Source: CANHCC01 sp040381555
GTDB lineage: Bacteria > Bacteroidota > Bacteroidia > J057 > RFSG01
NCBI GenBank assembly: GCA_040381555.1
Contig: JBEIHC010000039.1
Location: forward strand, 1-22,656
Direction: 5' to 3'
Length of the DNA stretch: 22,656 nt
Below are positions 15,985 to 22,656 of this stretch, piece by piece. Below the pieces are notes generated by a model. It had not been told where the DNA came from. It ran no database searches and was given only the letters and a program-made list of their open reading frames with translations. The translations under genes and the position numbers were made by a program. Each line of letters starts with the position of its first letter. The first letter of the stretch is position 1.

Positions 15985-16048
15985 GAGATAGGAATGGGAA
16001 GTTCCATATTAGTAGGTCTTTTCGACTCTTCGGATATTGTTTGAGCGA

Positions 16049-16669
16049 ATGATTAGAAAGCTAAATTTAGTATTGAAAAAGGGCAAGCTTATAGCCGGAA
16101 ATATGCATTATTGGATTCTAGGAGTTATCTGCATTATCTCCAGCCTTTGCCTTTCTTGCAAAAGGTGTGAAACTCGCTATGAACCTGATTTTACAGAGGA
16201 TGAATTGAGTTGGGTGAAGTTTAAAGATAAGGCCCCGGTCTATGAAATCAGATATAAAGATAATGTATCCGATATATGGCTGTTGGATACAGTGGAGACG
16301 ACCCGAGGGTCAGGGATTCCCAATACACTAAAGATTTCGGAGGGTAAGTGTAAAGACAATATTTTATTTAAACAGGCTGCCATTTCTATTCAGATATATT
16401 CTGGAGACCATAAAGGAGGATTCTCCACATCAAAAATTGAAATAAAGAAATTAAATTCATTTTCTGTTTATTTGGGATACTTCCGAAAAACAATTGAACC
16501 AAAGGCAGAAATACGGAAAGATACTGCAACAATTGGAAATCATTTCTATAATGATATTTACAGAGATAGTAATCATGAATTTAGTATTAGTTATTCTAAA
16601 AAGTATGGTTTAGTGCAAGTTTTTAATAGAATAGATAGTACAGAGGCTAATTTGATTCCAAAAATATGA
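16049..16669 (+). CDS. Hypothetical lipoprotein
   Basis: 206 residues from the ATG at 16049; a later ATG at 16103 would give 188 residues with the lipobox cysteine at position 19. A longer reading from a TTG at 16037 is unlikely. The hydrophobic segment WILGVICIISSLCLSC ends in a lipobox-type LCLSC, so the mature protein should be lipid-anchored at the cysteine and face the periplasm or cell surface. The remainder (~170 residues) is polar and strand-rich with no family I recognise. It begins 64 bases after the barrel-protein gene and is probably the last member of the same operon. Confidence 0.65.
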   Translation: MIRKLNLVLKKGKLIAGNMHYWILGVICIISSLCLSCKRCETRYEPDFTEDELSWVKFKDKAPVYEIRYKDNVSDIWLLDTVETTRGSGIPNTLKISEGKCKDNILFKQAAISIQIYSGDHKGGFSTSKIEIKKLNSFSVYLGYFRKTIEPKAEIRKDTATIGNHFYNDIYRDSNHEFSISYSKKYGLVQVFNRIDSTEANLIPKI

Positions 16670-17130
16670 ATCGATTAGTTCTTGGATTTAAGTTAAGCTA
16701 AAATTTCAAATTCTACTCATAATAAACTCTGGAGTGCTATAAAAAATAAATGTAGTTATTTAGTACGAAGTGCTTTCCGTTTTATCCAGCCCAATGACCC
16801 CTCTGGGGTCACCTATTTATAGAACCATTTTATCCAGTAATGAACCGACCCCAACGGGGTCGCATTGATATATATATTAGGATAAAGTAGAGCATTGGAT
16901 TAATTAAATTTTGTCCCAGGTTTGGTTTAATCAATTGATTTTATTCAACCCCGACGGCGTCAATATATAAATGGGACGACCTATTGGGCTACAAATAGGT
17001 GACCCCGATGGAGTCAGGATTAACGCTATGTTTGCTTTATTTCTATTTCTATCCATCCGGTTGTATTAGACAGGAATATCAACTATTTCAGGATAAACAC
17101 CTTCAATATTACTTTTTACTCCCTTCCTTT
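16670..17130. other. Non-coding spacer holding palindromic repeats
   Basis: About 460 bases without a supported gene, between a plus-strand operon end and a minus-strand operon end. It carries four GACCCC-type palindromes (16795-17016, listed separately), the palindrome AATCAATTGATT (16929-16940), and AT-rich filler. No T-run terminator was seen; the palindromes may serve as convergent transcription ends. Confidence 0.6.
16795..17016. repeat. Array of four GACCCC-N3-GGGGTC palindromes
   Basis: Unit 1 (16795-16811) TGACCCC-TCT-GGGGTCA and unit 2 (16846-16862) CGACCCC-AAC-GGGGTCG are perfect 7-bp hairpins. Unit 3 (16946-16962) and unit 4 (17000-17016) are degenerate copies (CCCCGACGGCGTC; GACCCCGATGGAGTC). 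In addition GGGGTCACCTATTT (16805-16818) recurs in inverted orientation at 16993-17006, and AGCCCAAT near 16788 recurs inverted near 16984. Palindromes of the form ACCCCNNNGGGGT with TTTATAGAA flanks are, to my knowledge, a dispersed intergenic repeat type in Bacteroidota. Confidence 0.8.
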
Positions 17131-17559
17131 TTACTTCCCCTCCATCTCCCCTTGCCTTTGCTTCAATTTCTCCAAAGTCTTATTGATCTTTATTTGCAAT
17201 TCTGAAAGTGATTTTTCTAAGCGGACATTTTCCGTTTTTTCCTGCTCGTTTAATTTTCCTTTCGATAGCTTTTTGAGGGAGGCTTGCAATTCCGCTTCGT
17301 TGCCCTTCATCTCCTCCAATTGAAATCCAAGGTCATCAATTATTCTTTCTAATTCCACTTTGGATATTTTTCGTTTTCCGGGTTGAACAGATGGTGTAGC
17401 TGATTGCTGCGCGGATGTGGCAGAATCAGATAGAGTATTTTCTTCAGGCACAACTACAGAATCTAAGCATGATTCACCACTTGATTCCTGGGCATCCTCC
17501 CCACAAGATAGAATGAAGGCAAACGATAAAATAATGAACCCAATTTTCAGAATCTTCAT
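17131..17559 (-). CDS. Small lipoprotein with a C-terminal coiled coil
   Basis: 142 residues, ATG start. A lipoprotein signal peptide ends FILSC-G with the lipidated cysteine at position 19. It is followed by a low-complexity, Ser/Glu/Ala-rich linker (~20-60), then a heptad-rich helix (~62-142; VELERIIDDLGFQLEEMKG, LEKSLSELQIKINKTLEKLK) that predicts a coiled coil. It starts 6 bases after the stop of the large amidohydrolase gene on the same strand, so the two are almost certainly co-transcribed. No family was recognised; a tethering or scaffold role for the partner enzyme is only a guess. Confidence 0.8.
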   Translation of the reverse strand: MKILKIGFIILSFAFILSCGEDAQESSGESCLDSVVVPEENTLSDSATSAQQSATPSVQPGKRKISKVELERIIDDLGFQLEEMKGNEAELQASLKKLSKGKLNEQEKTENVRLEKSLSELQIKINKTLEKLKQRQGEMEGK

Positions 17560-17565
17560 ACTTAA

Positions 17566-20500
17566 TTAATGCGTATGCTGGGAATGACAAGAACAAGTAG
17601 ATCCTCCGGCATTTTGAAAATGTCCCCAAGGAAAAGCATTGCCCCGGCTTCTTTCAAAGTAATAGGGCTTAGTGGTACGATTTCCAGTATGGAGTTCATT
17701 CAGGTTTTCGGCTTCATAAAATCGCCCATTTAAAATAACTGCATGAATCTTTTCTGAGTTGCGGATATTCTCCAAGGGGTTCGCATCTAAAATTATCATA
17801 TCCGCCAGTTTTCCAGCTTCGATAGACCCTAAGTCCTTCTCCATGCCAATGTATCGAGCGCCATTTAAAGTTCCTGCCCGTATGGCTTCCAGCGGTTTCA
17901 TGCCTCCCTGTTCAAACATCCACAATTCCCAATGTGCGCCCAATCCCTGCAATTGTCCATGGGCACCCAAATTAACTCGTACACCAGAGTCTGCCAATGC
18001 TTTGCAAGAGCGGGCATTCAGGAAATGATTGTACTCTTCATCTGGAGATTTTACCCGACGACGGGAACGAGCATCTACTAATTGTCTTGGGGTAAAACGC
18101 ATCAGATGTTTATTCTCCCAAACATTGGTTTTATCATACCAGTAATTTTCTCCCCAAATTCCTCCATACCCTACAATAAGCGTAGGAGTGTAATGCACAT
18201 CGGTGTTTTTCCAGAATTCAATTACATCTTTATATACCGGATTCACAGGAACTGAATGCTCGATACCTGTATGTCCATCGGAGACCATGTTCAGGTTGTG
18301 TTGAAAGAAGGAACCTCCTTCTGGCACTACCAACATATTCAGATTGCGTGCGGCCTCCAATACCTGCTGCCGCTGATTTCTGCGGGGTTGATTATAACTC
18401 TTAACGGAGAAGGCTCCCACAGCTTTCATGCGCTTCAGGTGATTATAGGCATCTTCGTACGAATTAATGGTTGCTTTAAAATCTCCTTCTGCCCCATATA
18501 AAATTGTGCCCGTCGAAAATACTCTGGGTCCGCGCATACTGCCGGCTTTGATCATTTCAGAATGGGTGAATACCATGTCGGTATAGTTGGAAGGGTCATG
18601 GGTGGTAGTTACTCCAAAGGCCAAGTTCGCATCATAAGCCCAAGACTGCTGAGGAGCGATGCCATTATACCCTACCGGAATATGGGCATGCACATCGACC
18701 AAACCCGGCATAATGGTTTTGCCTTGTACATCTATTTTCTTCAGATTCGCATCCAATCTTACAAGCCTTGCATCCCCTACCGAAACAATTCGATTGTCTT
18801 CAATAATGATAACTCCATTTTCAATGACCTCATCTCCTTTCATGGAAATGATTCGAGCATTCATAAGGGCATATTGACCCGTAGGCTTATCCGACTTGAG
18901 TTTCAGGCCTATTTGAATGCCGAGGGTATCCACTGGGGGAATGGAATCCGGAGCACCTTCTACAAAGCGAAAGGTGTTTTGAATTTCACGGGAGAAATAT
19001 TCAGGGCCTATTACCCAGTTGAGTTTTTTACTATCACTTGTCCAGTGAATGTAATTGCCTCCTTGCTTGGTTACTTTAAATGAGGGCAAGGATTTATTAC
19101 CACTGCTCAGATCCAATGCCTGTCCGGTTTTAGGGAAGGGGGTGATGTACACCTGAAATAATTCATTCCAGGCTACCCAGTTTTCATCCGGACTAGTTAA
19201 AATATCGGTTGCATATTTGGAGGTAAATAAAGTGCGGCTATCATGACCTTCAAGAGAAATGCTCTTGAATGCTTTATTCTCTCCTTCTCGGGAAGAAATA
19301 TAAATTCGTTTACCATCTTTGCTGTACAATGGTTTACTGCCTTCTTTGCTGATTAAGATAGGTTCACCGCCCTGCACTGAAAGGCGATAGATGCCTGTTT
19401 CTTGCATGTGGGTAGGCTCGGTTAGAATAGATGCCCCCCCTTTTAGGTACACGATTTCTTTCCCATCAGGCGACCAGGATGGGTCTGCATAATGCCCGGG
19501 TTCTTGAGTGATTTTCGTGATCGCTCCCCCTGCCAGGTTGACTTTGCAAATGCTGCCCAGGGTACTGTCATTCCAGCTGACAAACACCACCTGTTGCCCA
19601 TCAGGACTGAGTTTTGGGAAGTATTCCAAATCCGTTCCATTCGTCAATCGGCTAGGTTTCCCATCTGGCATAGATTTTTTCCAGAGGTATCCTGCCGCAC
19701 TAAAAATGAGTGTTTTCTGGTCATTGGAAAGTTTTGGATGCCGAATCATTTTTACCGTAAACTCATCCTCATAAGCTGTCTGGGCTGCATGTAATGGTTC
19801 AGTATATTCCTGGCTTACCTCGCATTGAAAGGGAATGATTTCAGATTTGCCGGAGGCGACTTCAATCTTGCGGATTTTTCCCAATGCCCAGATGATAATG
19901 TGTTTATCATCTGGAGTCCAGGAGAATCCAGGATAGGTGCCATAAATTGCCCAGGTCTCTTGCTGGTCTTTACTGAGTTCGGCATTTATAGGCCATTCTT
20001 CTCCGGTTTTTACATCGAATACAAAGAGGACACTTTGATTGCGAACCCTGCGGATGTAGGCAATTTTATCCCCTTTTTTGGAAACCTGTGGTCTTAAGGC
20101 AGAACCCGCGCCACTGATTAAATTCTCGAGTTTTCCTTTTTCAAAATCGTAACGACGAATTACATAGATTTGATCATTCGGGTCCTTGTTGTACTCAAAG
20201 TATTGCCCGGGACTCATGTCCTCTGAAAAGTATAAATATTTACCATCGGGGGAAACACAAGGCTCATTCACATCCATCTGGTCATTTTTTCTTTTGGTAA
20301 GCTGAATGCCTTGTCCACCGGATTTATGGTACATCCACATTTCTCCAGCACCTGCAGAGCGAGTTCCGGTAAAATGCTTTCTGCCAATCAGGTAATTTCC
20401 GTCAGCAGACCAAACGGCATTGTTGAGCAAGCGAAAATCTTCTTTGGTAATGGCTTTGGCATCCGAACCATCCTTCTTCATGATCCAGATATTATCGCCC

Positions 20501-20850
20501 CCTTCCCGGTCGGAGGTGAAAGAGATGAAATTGCCATCCGGGCTGAATCGGGGCTGCATCTCGTAAGGAAGTCCTGATTTGAGTATCTTAGCTTTCCCCC
20601 CGGAAATAGGCAAGGAATAAATGTCGCCTAATAGATCAAAAACAATTTCTTTTCCGTCTGGGCTAATGTCCAGATTCATCCAGGTTCCTTCTTCAACGGC
20701 AAAACTTTTGTTAAATCTAGGTCCGGGAGGATTAGCGACCTCCCAATTTTTGTAGGGGTCTTTTTTCGTGGTATCTCCTGGCAAGGTAAAATTGGCCTGG
20801 AGGGTGCACATGCCGGCGAATGCCAACACTAAGAGAATCATTGATTTCAT
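17566..20850 (-). CDS. Exported amidohydrolase with N-terminal TolB-type beta-propeller
   Basis: 1094 residues from the ATG at 20850. An upstream in-frame TTG (20889) falls inside the -7 promoter element, so it is rejected. Signal peptide 1-19 (MKSMILLVLAFAGMCTLQA). Residues ~40-650 contain many PD40/TolB blades, each with an 'SPDGK' turn (FSPDGNFISFTSDREGGDNIW). Residues ~670-1065 form a metal-dependent amidohydrolase domain: KTIMPGLVDVHAH with metal ligands H721 and H723, SVKSYNQP, GIEHSVP, LGAHGQLQGLGAHWE and GKLADMIILDANPLENI. This two-domain architecture is known in secreted or periplasmic enzymes thought to act on peptides or imidazolone-like amides; the substrate is unknown. The C-terminus ends in a Cys/His-rich tail (STCSCHSQHTH). 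First gene of an operon with the lipoprotein at 17131-17559. Confidence 0.93.
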   Translation of the reverse strand: MKSMILLVLAFAGMCTLQANFTLPGDTTKKDPYKNWEVANPPGPRFNKSFAVEEGTWMNLDISPDGKEIVFDLLGDIYSLPISGGKAKILKSGLPYEMQPRFSPDGNFISFTSDREGGDNIWIMKKDGSDAKAITKEDFRLLNNAVWSADGNYLIGRKHFTGTRSAGAGEMWMYHKSGGQGIQLTKRKNDQMDVNEPCVSPDGKYLYFSEDMSPGQYFEYNKDPNDQIYVIRRYDFEKGKLENLISGAGSALRPQVSKKGDKIAYIRRVRNQSVLFVFDVKTGEEWPINAELSKDQQETWAIYGTYPGFSWTPDDKHIIIWALGKIRKIEVASGKSEIIPFQCEVSQEYTEPLHAAQTAYEDEFTVKMIRHPKLSNDQKTLIFSAAGYLWKKSMPDGKPSRLTNGTDLEYFPKLSPDGQQVVFVSWNDSTLGSICKVNLAGGAITKITQEPGHYADPSWSPDGKEIVYLKGGASILTEPTHMQETGIYRLSVQGGEPILISKEGSKPLYSKDGKRIYISSREGENKAFKSISLEGHDSRTLFTSKYATDILTSPDENWVAWNELFQVYITPFPKTGQALDLSSGNKSLPSFKVTKQGGNYIHWTSDSKKLNWVIGPEYFSREIQNTFRFVEGAPDSIPPVDTLGIQIGLKLKSDKPTGQYALMNARIISMKGDEVIENGVIIIEDNRIVSVGDARLVRLDANLKKIDVQGKTIMPGLVDVHAHIPVGYNGIAPQQSWAYDANLAFGVTTTHDPSNYTDMVFTHSEMIKAGSMRGPRVFSTGTILYGAEGDFKATINSYEDAYNHLKRMKAVGAFSVKSYNQPRRNQRQQVLEAARNLNMLVVPEGGSFFQHNLNMVSDGHTGIEHSVPVNPVYKDVIEFWKNTDVHYTPTLIVGYGGIWGENYWYDKTNVWENKHLMRFTPRQLVDARSRRRVKSPDEEYNHFLNARSCKALADSGVRVNLGAHGQLQGLGAHWELWMFEQGGMKPLEAIRAGTLNGARYIGMEKDLGSIEAGKLADMIILDANPLENIRNSEKIHAVILNGRFYEAENLNELHTGNRTTKPYYFERSRGNAFPWGHFQNAGGSTCSCHSQHTH

Positions 20851-20886
20851 ATCAATACAAATCAGAGTGAGAATCGGAATAATTAG

Positions 20887-20894
20887 CAAATATA
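20887..20894 (-). promoter_or_regulatory. -7 promoter element of the amidohydrolase operon
   Basis: TATATTTG on the minus strand is an exact TAnnTTTG match, placed about 37 bases upstream of the ATG at 20850. No TTG stands at the expected -33 distance (AGTGGCACT is found there), so it may be weak or need an activator. Confidence 0.5.
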
Positions 20895-20976
20895 CACAGG
20901 CTCAGGAGCATAGTGCCACTTGTTTTTGTTGAAAGGTCGGAAAACCAGACAGAAAGTAGGTTTGCTCAGATGTGTG

Positions 20977-20984
20977 TATATTTG
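20977..20984 (+). promoter_or_regulatory. -7 promoter element of the Spy-like gene
   Basis: TATATTTG matches TAnnTTTG exactly and lies 29 bases before the ATG at 21014. A TTTG at 20961-20964 is too close (12 bases) to be a standard -33. The same octamer occurs on the opposite strand at 20887-20894, serving the divergent operon. Confidence 0.5.
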
Positions 20985-21013
20985 AGGAACAAAACCAATT
21001 TAAAACGAAAGAA

Positions 21014-21514
21014 ATGATAGTAAGAATTTTGATGATTGTGCTGCTCAGTATTTCCTTGAGTGGAACCGTAATGGCTCAGGCCTCCGGAAAAAAGAAGGCT
21101 CCTAAAGGACAAGGTAAGAAGCCGAGCCCTACAGAAATGGCTGCCCGTCAGGCAAGCAATATGCAAAAGCAATTGAGCTTAACAGAAGAGCAAAAATCCG
21201 ATATCGAGAAAGCGGCATTTAATCGCATCTCAAAAATGGAAGCTATTAAAGAAAAATATAAAGCAGCAGGTTCAGAAAATTCGGAGCGAGGCAAAGATAT
21301 GCGTTTGGTGCGCCAAGAGTTTGTGGATGCGGTGAATAGAGTGTTGACGCCAATTCAACAGGCAAATTGGAAGAAGATCCGAGAAGAGAAAAAGAACCAA
21401 TCAGCAGACAAAGGTGCAGGCAAAGGAAAAGGTAAAGGGCAAGGTCAGGGCGGAGCTCCCCAAGGCGGTCCTGCGAGTGATATCGATCCGAATGCAGATG
21501 TGGATGAGATTTAG
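21014..21514 (+). CDS. Small periplasmic Spy/CpxP-like protein with basic Gly/Lys-rich tail
   Basis: 166 residues from the ATG at 21014; a longer frame from 20972 overlaps the -7 element and would bury the signal peptide. Signal peptide ~1-22 (MIVRILMIVLL...VMAQA). The mature part is helical and charged, with two LTxxQ motifs (LTEEQ 56-60 and LTPIQ 111-115) spaced as in the Spy/CpxP (LTXXQ) group of periplasmic, often stress-induced chaperone-like proteins, and LSLTEEQKSDIEKAAF typical of Bacteroidota members. The C-terminus (~131-152) is a KGAGKGKGKGQGQGG low-complexity tail, followed by an acidic end (DIDPNADVDEI). It is divergent from the amidohydrolase operon and followed by a strong terminator, so transcribed alone. 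Confidence 0.85.
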   Translation: MIVRILMIVLLSISLSGTVMAQASGKKKAPKGQGKKPSPTEMAARQASNMQKQLSLTEEQKSDIEKAAFNRISKMEAIKEKYKAAGSENSERGKDMRLVRQEFVDAVNRVLTPIQQANWKKIREEKKNQSADKGAGKGKGKGQGQGGAPQGGPASDIDPNADVDEI

Positions 21515-21536
21515 TTGATAAAAATATTGAGAACTG

Positions 21537-21570
21537 AAAAAGGAGCTGAAAGGCTCCTTTTTTGTTTTTT
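21537..21570 (+). terminator. Intrinsic terminator after the Spy-like gene
   Basis: AAAAAGGAGC (21537-21546) pairs with GCTCCTTTTT (21553-21562) around a six-base loop, and continues into TTTTTTGTTTTTT ending at 21570. It lies 22 bases past the stop codon. This is a clear Rho-independent terminator. Confidence 0.93.
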
Positions 21571-21757
21571 AGGGTAGCTCATAGAGTATTCTGCTGTGGT
21601 TTCTCGAAATTTTATCGCTTGGCGATTCTTTCCTAACACATAATAAGGATTGCCCAGGCCTGTGCTACGATGTTAGTTTATCTTTTCGTAGAATCTGTAG
21701 GGAAATAGGGAGAGGGCAGTATTTCTTCAATAAACTCAAGGTAATATTTCTCGTTTT
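21571..21757. other. Short intergenic region
   Basis: No gene was seen. It contains small inverted repeats (ATCGC/GCGAT near 21620-21633 and CTACGA/TCGTAG near 21666-21694) and the palindrome CAGGCCTG near 21656. These could be remnants of dispersed repeats but are too short to assign. Confidence 0.4.
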
Positions 21758-22603
21758 TTATTTTACACTTTTTAATTTCGCCAACACATCGGCTGTGAGA
21801 GAATCCATTTTAAAAAAAGCAAACCATTTCTTTCCTAAGTCTTTGAGTGAGGCACCTAGATGGTACAGTTCTTTTTGGTCAATAATTAAAAAGCGATCGT
21901 GACTGTGGGCAAAAGATTTTATAACTATGGGTGAATACTAGCGGTTGTGTTTGTCTAAGTCTAATTGCAATTGCTTGGAAATGCTTTTGGTGTAGAGGGT
22001 AGCGGCAACATTCTTTTTACGCTTGGATAAAAGGGTCAGTACGGTTTCGTCCACATAATTATCGATCAAAACAATATCGGTTTTGGCCTTTTTGATAATA
22101 TCGGATACAAATAAATAGGCATCAAAGATTTGACCTTCGAAGAAGATGCCCTGGTTGGGGAGTTCTTGTGTTTTAAGTTGCAGGGAAATCTGCTTTACTT
22201 CTTTGCTAAGGTGGTCATAGTTATTTTCGAGACGATCCATCCGCTGATTCAGTGCATAGCCCTTCATAAGATACTCTTTTAATACACCACTTGCCCAAAT
22301 ACGAAACTGAGTACCTCTTTTAGAATTAACCCTGTACCCTACAGATAGAATTGCATCCAGATTAAAATATTCAACAGTATAAGTTTTGCCATCAGATGCA
22401 GTCGTTGCAAAAAATGCAACAACTGAGTTTTTGTCTAATTCGCCATCCATGAAGATATTTTTCAAATGTCTGGAGATGACAGATTTGTCCCTTTCAAAAA
22501 GATCTGAAATTTGGTTAAGGGATAACCAAAATGTTTCATTCCTTTTATCTAACTTAACCTCAATATGCTGCGACAAGTCATCTGATTGTTATAGAATAAT
22601 TGG
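21758..22603 (-). pseudogene. RhuM-family (virulence RhuM / KilA-N-like regulator) gene broken by in-frame stop codons
   Basis: The longest open part (22576-21938, ~212 codons) has the RhuM signature: FWLSLNQISDLFERDKSVIS, RHLKNIF, YFNLDAILSVGYRV, SKRGTQFRIWASGVLKEYL, then FFEGQIFDAYLFVSDIIKKA and IDNYVDETVLTLLSKR, ending LDLDKHNR-TAG. The same frame continues past this TAG (21940-21938) for 59 codons to a TAA at 21760-21758, with conserved residues (HDRFLIIDQKELYHLGASL, DLGKKWFAFFKMDSL) that belong to the C-terminus of intact relatives. At the 5' side the only in-frame start before a TAA (22591-22589) is a TTG at 22576. Beyond that TAA the frame reads PIIL-stop-QSDD, where intact RhuM proteins typically read IILYQ, so a Tyr codon may also be lost. 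RhuM genes are often mobile and linked to defence or restriction islands. The role of the family is unclear. Confidence 0.8.
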
Positions 22604-22656
22604 CTCTACGCATTTTACAGTGGGTTCAATAACTATTTATGTAATGGGAAAATTCA

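Noticed and set aside
16795..17016. Palindrome cluster as a replication origin or DnaA-box region
   Set aside because: No DnaA boxes and no dnaA, dnaN or gyrase neighbours; the units match a palindromic repeat type instead.
18562..19083. 173-codon plus-strand frame inside the amidohydrolase gene
   Set aside because: Antisense shadow of a conserved catalytic domain, with no recognisable motif or start signal.
20972..21013. N-terminal extension of the Spy-like protein
   Set aside because: It would contain the -7 promoter octamer and push the signal peptide away from the N-terminus; the ATG at 21014 fits better.

Overview
The window comes from a Bacteroidota chromosome. Four things support this. 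The left edge carries the 5' end of a 16S rRNA gene (minus strand) with a typical Bacteroidota 5' sequence. Several genes have TTG / TAnnTTTG (-33/-7) promoters of the Bacteroidota type. A secreted protease ends in a type IX secretion (T9SS) sorting domain. A surface protein carries the 'HLPGVPSA' C-terminal module common in this phylum. The mix of genes would suit a Saprospiraceae- or Chitinophagia-like organism, but the sequence alone does not fix the family.

Layout. 1-440: start of an rRNA operon reading leftwards, with its leader and promoter. 441-970: AT-rich spacer. 971-3419 (minus): site-2-type membrane protease followed by a membrane-anchored metallo-beta-lactamase-fold hydrolase, probably one operon. 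3464-4723 (plus): a long-chain acyl-CoA-synthetase-like protein that has lost its ATP-binding loop and C-terminal domain. 4759-8245: housekeeping genes pdxA and leucyl aminopeptidase (minus), then divergent rsmA/ksgA (plus). 8246-9820: accessory spacer with a structured inverted repeat, two tiny stress-type genes (lmo0937-like, missed by length-limited ORF calling, and csbD-like) and a pair of 85-bp dispersed repeats. 9821-11452 (minus): 1-pyrroline-5-carboxylate dehydrogenase with a very clear promoter and intrinsic terminator.

11611-16669 (plus) is the most distinctive block. It looks like a cell-surface operon: a secreted fibre-like protein whose signal peptide is encoded across tandem CTCTT repeats (a candidate phase-variable switch), a T9SS-exported subtilisin-like protease, a small probable outer-membrane barrel protein and a lipoprotein. 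16670-17130 holds an array of four GACCCC-N3-GGGGTC palindromes. 17131-20850 (minus) is a two-gene operon: a large exported TolB-propeller/amidohydrolase and a coiled-coil lipoprotein. Divergent from it is a small Spy/CpxP-like periplasmic protein (21014-21514) with a strong terminator. The right edge (21758-22603, minus) is a RhuM-family gene broken by at least one, and probably two, in-frame stop codons.

No complete tRNA, CRISPR array, insertion sequence or prophage was found. The most promising leads are the CTCTT-switched surface operon and the catalytically stripped acyl-CoA-synthetase-like protein.
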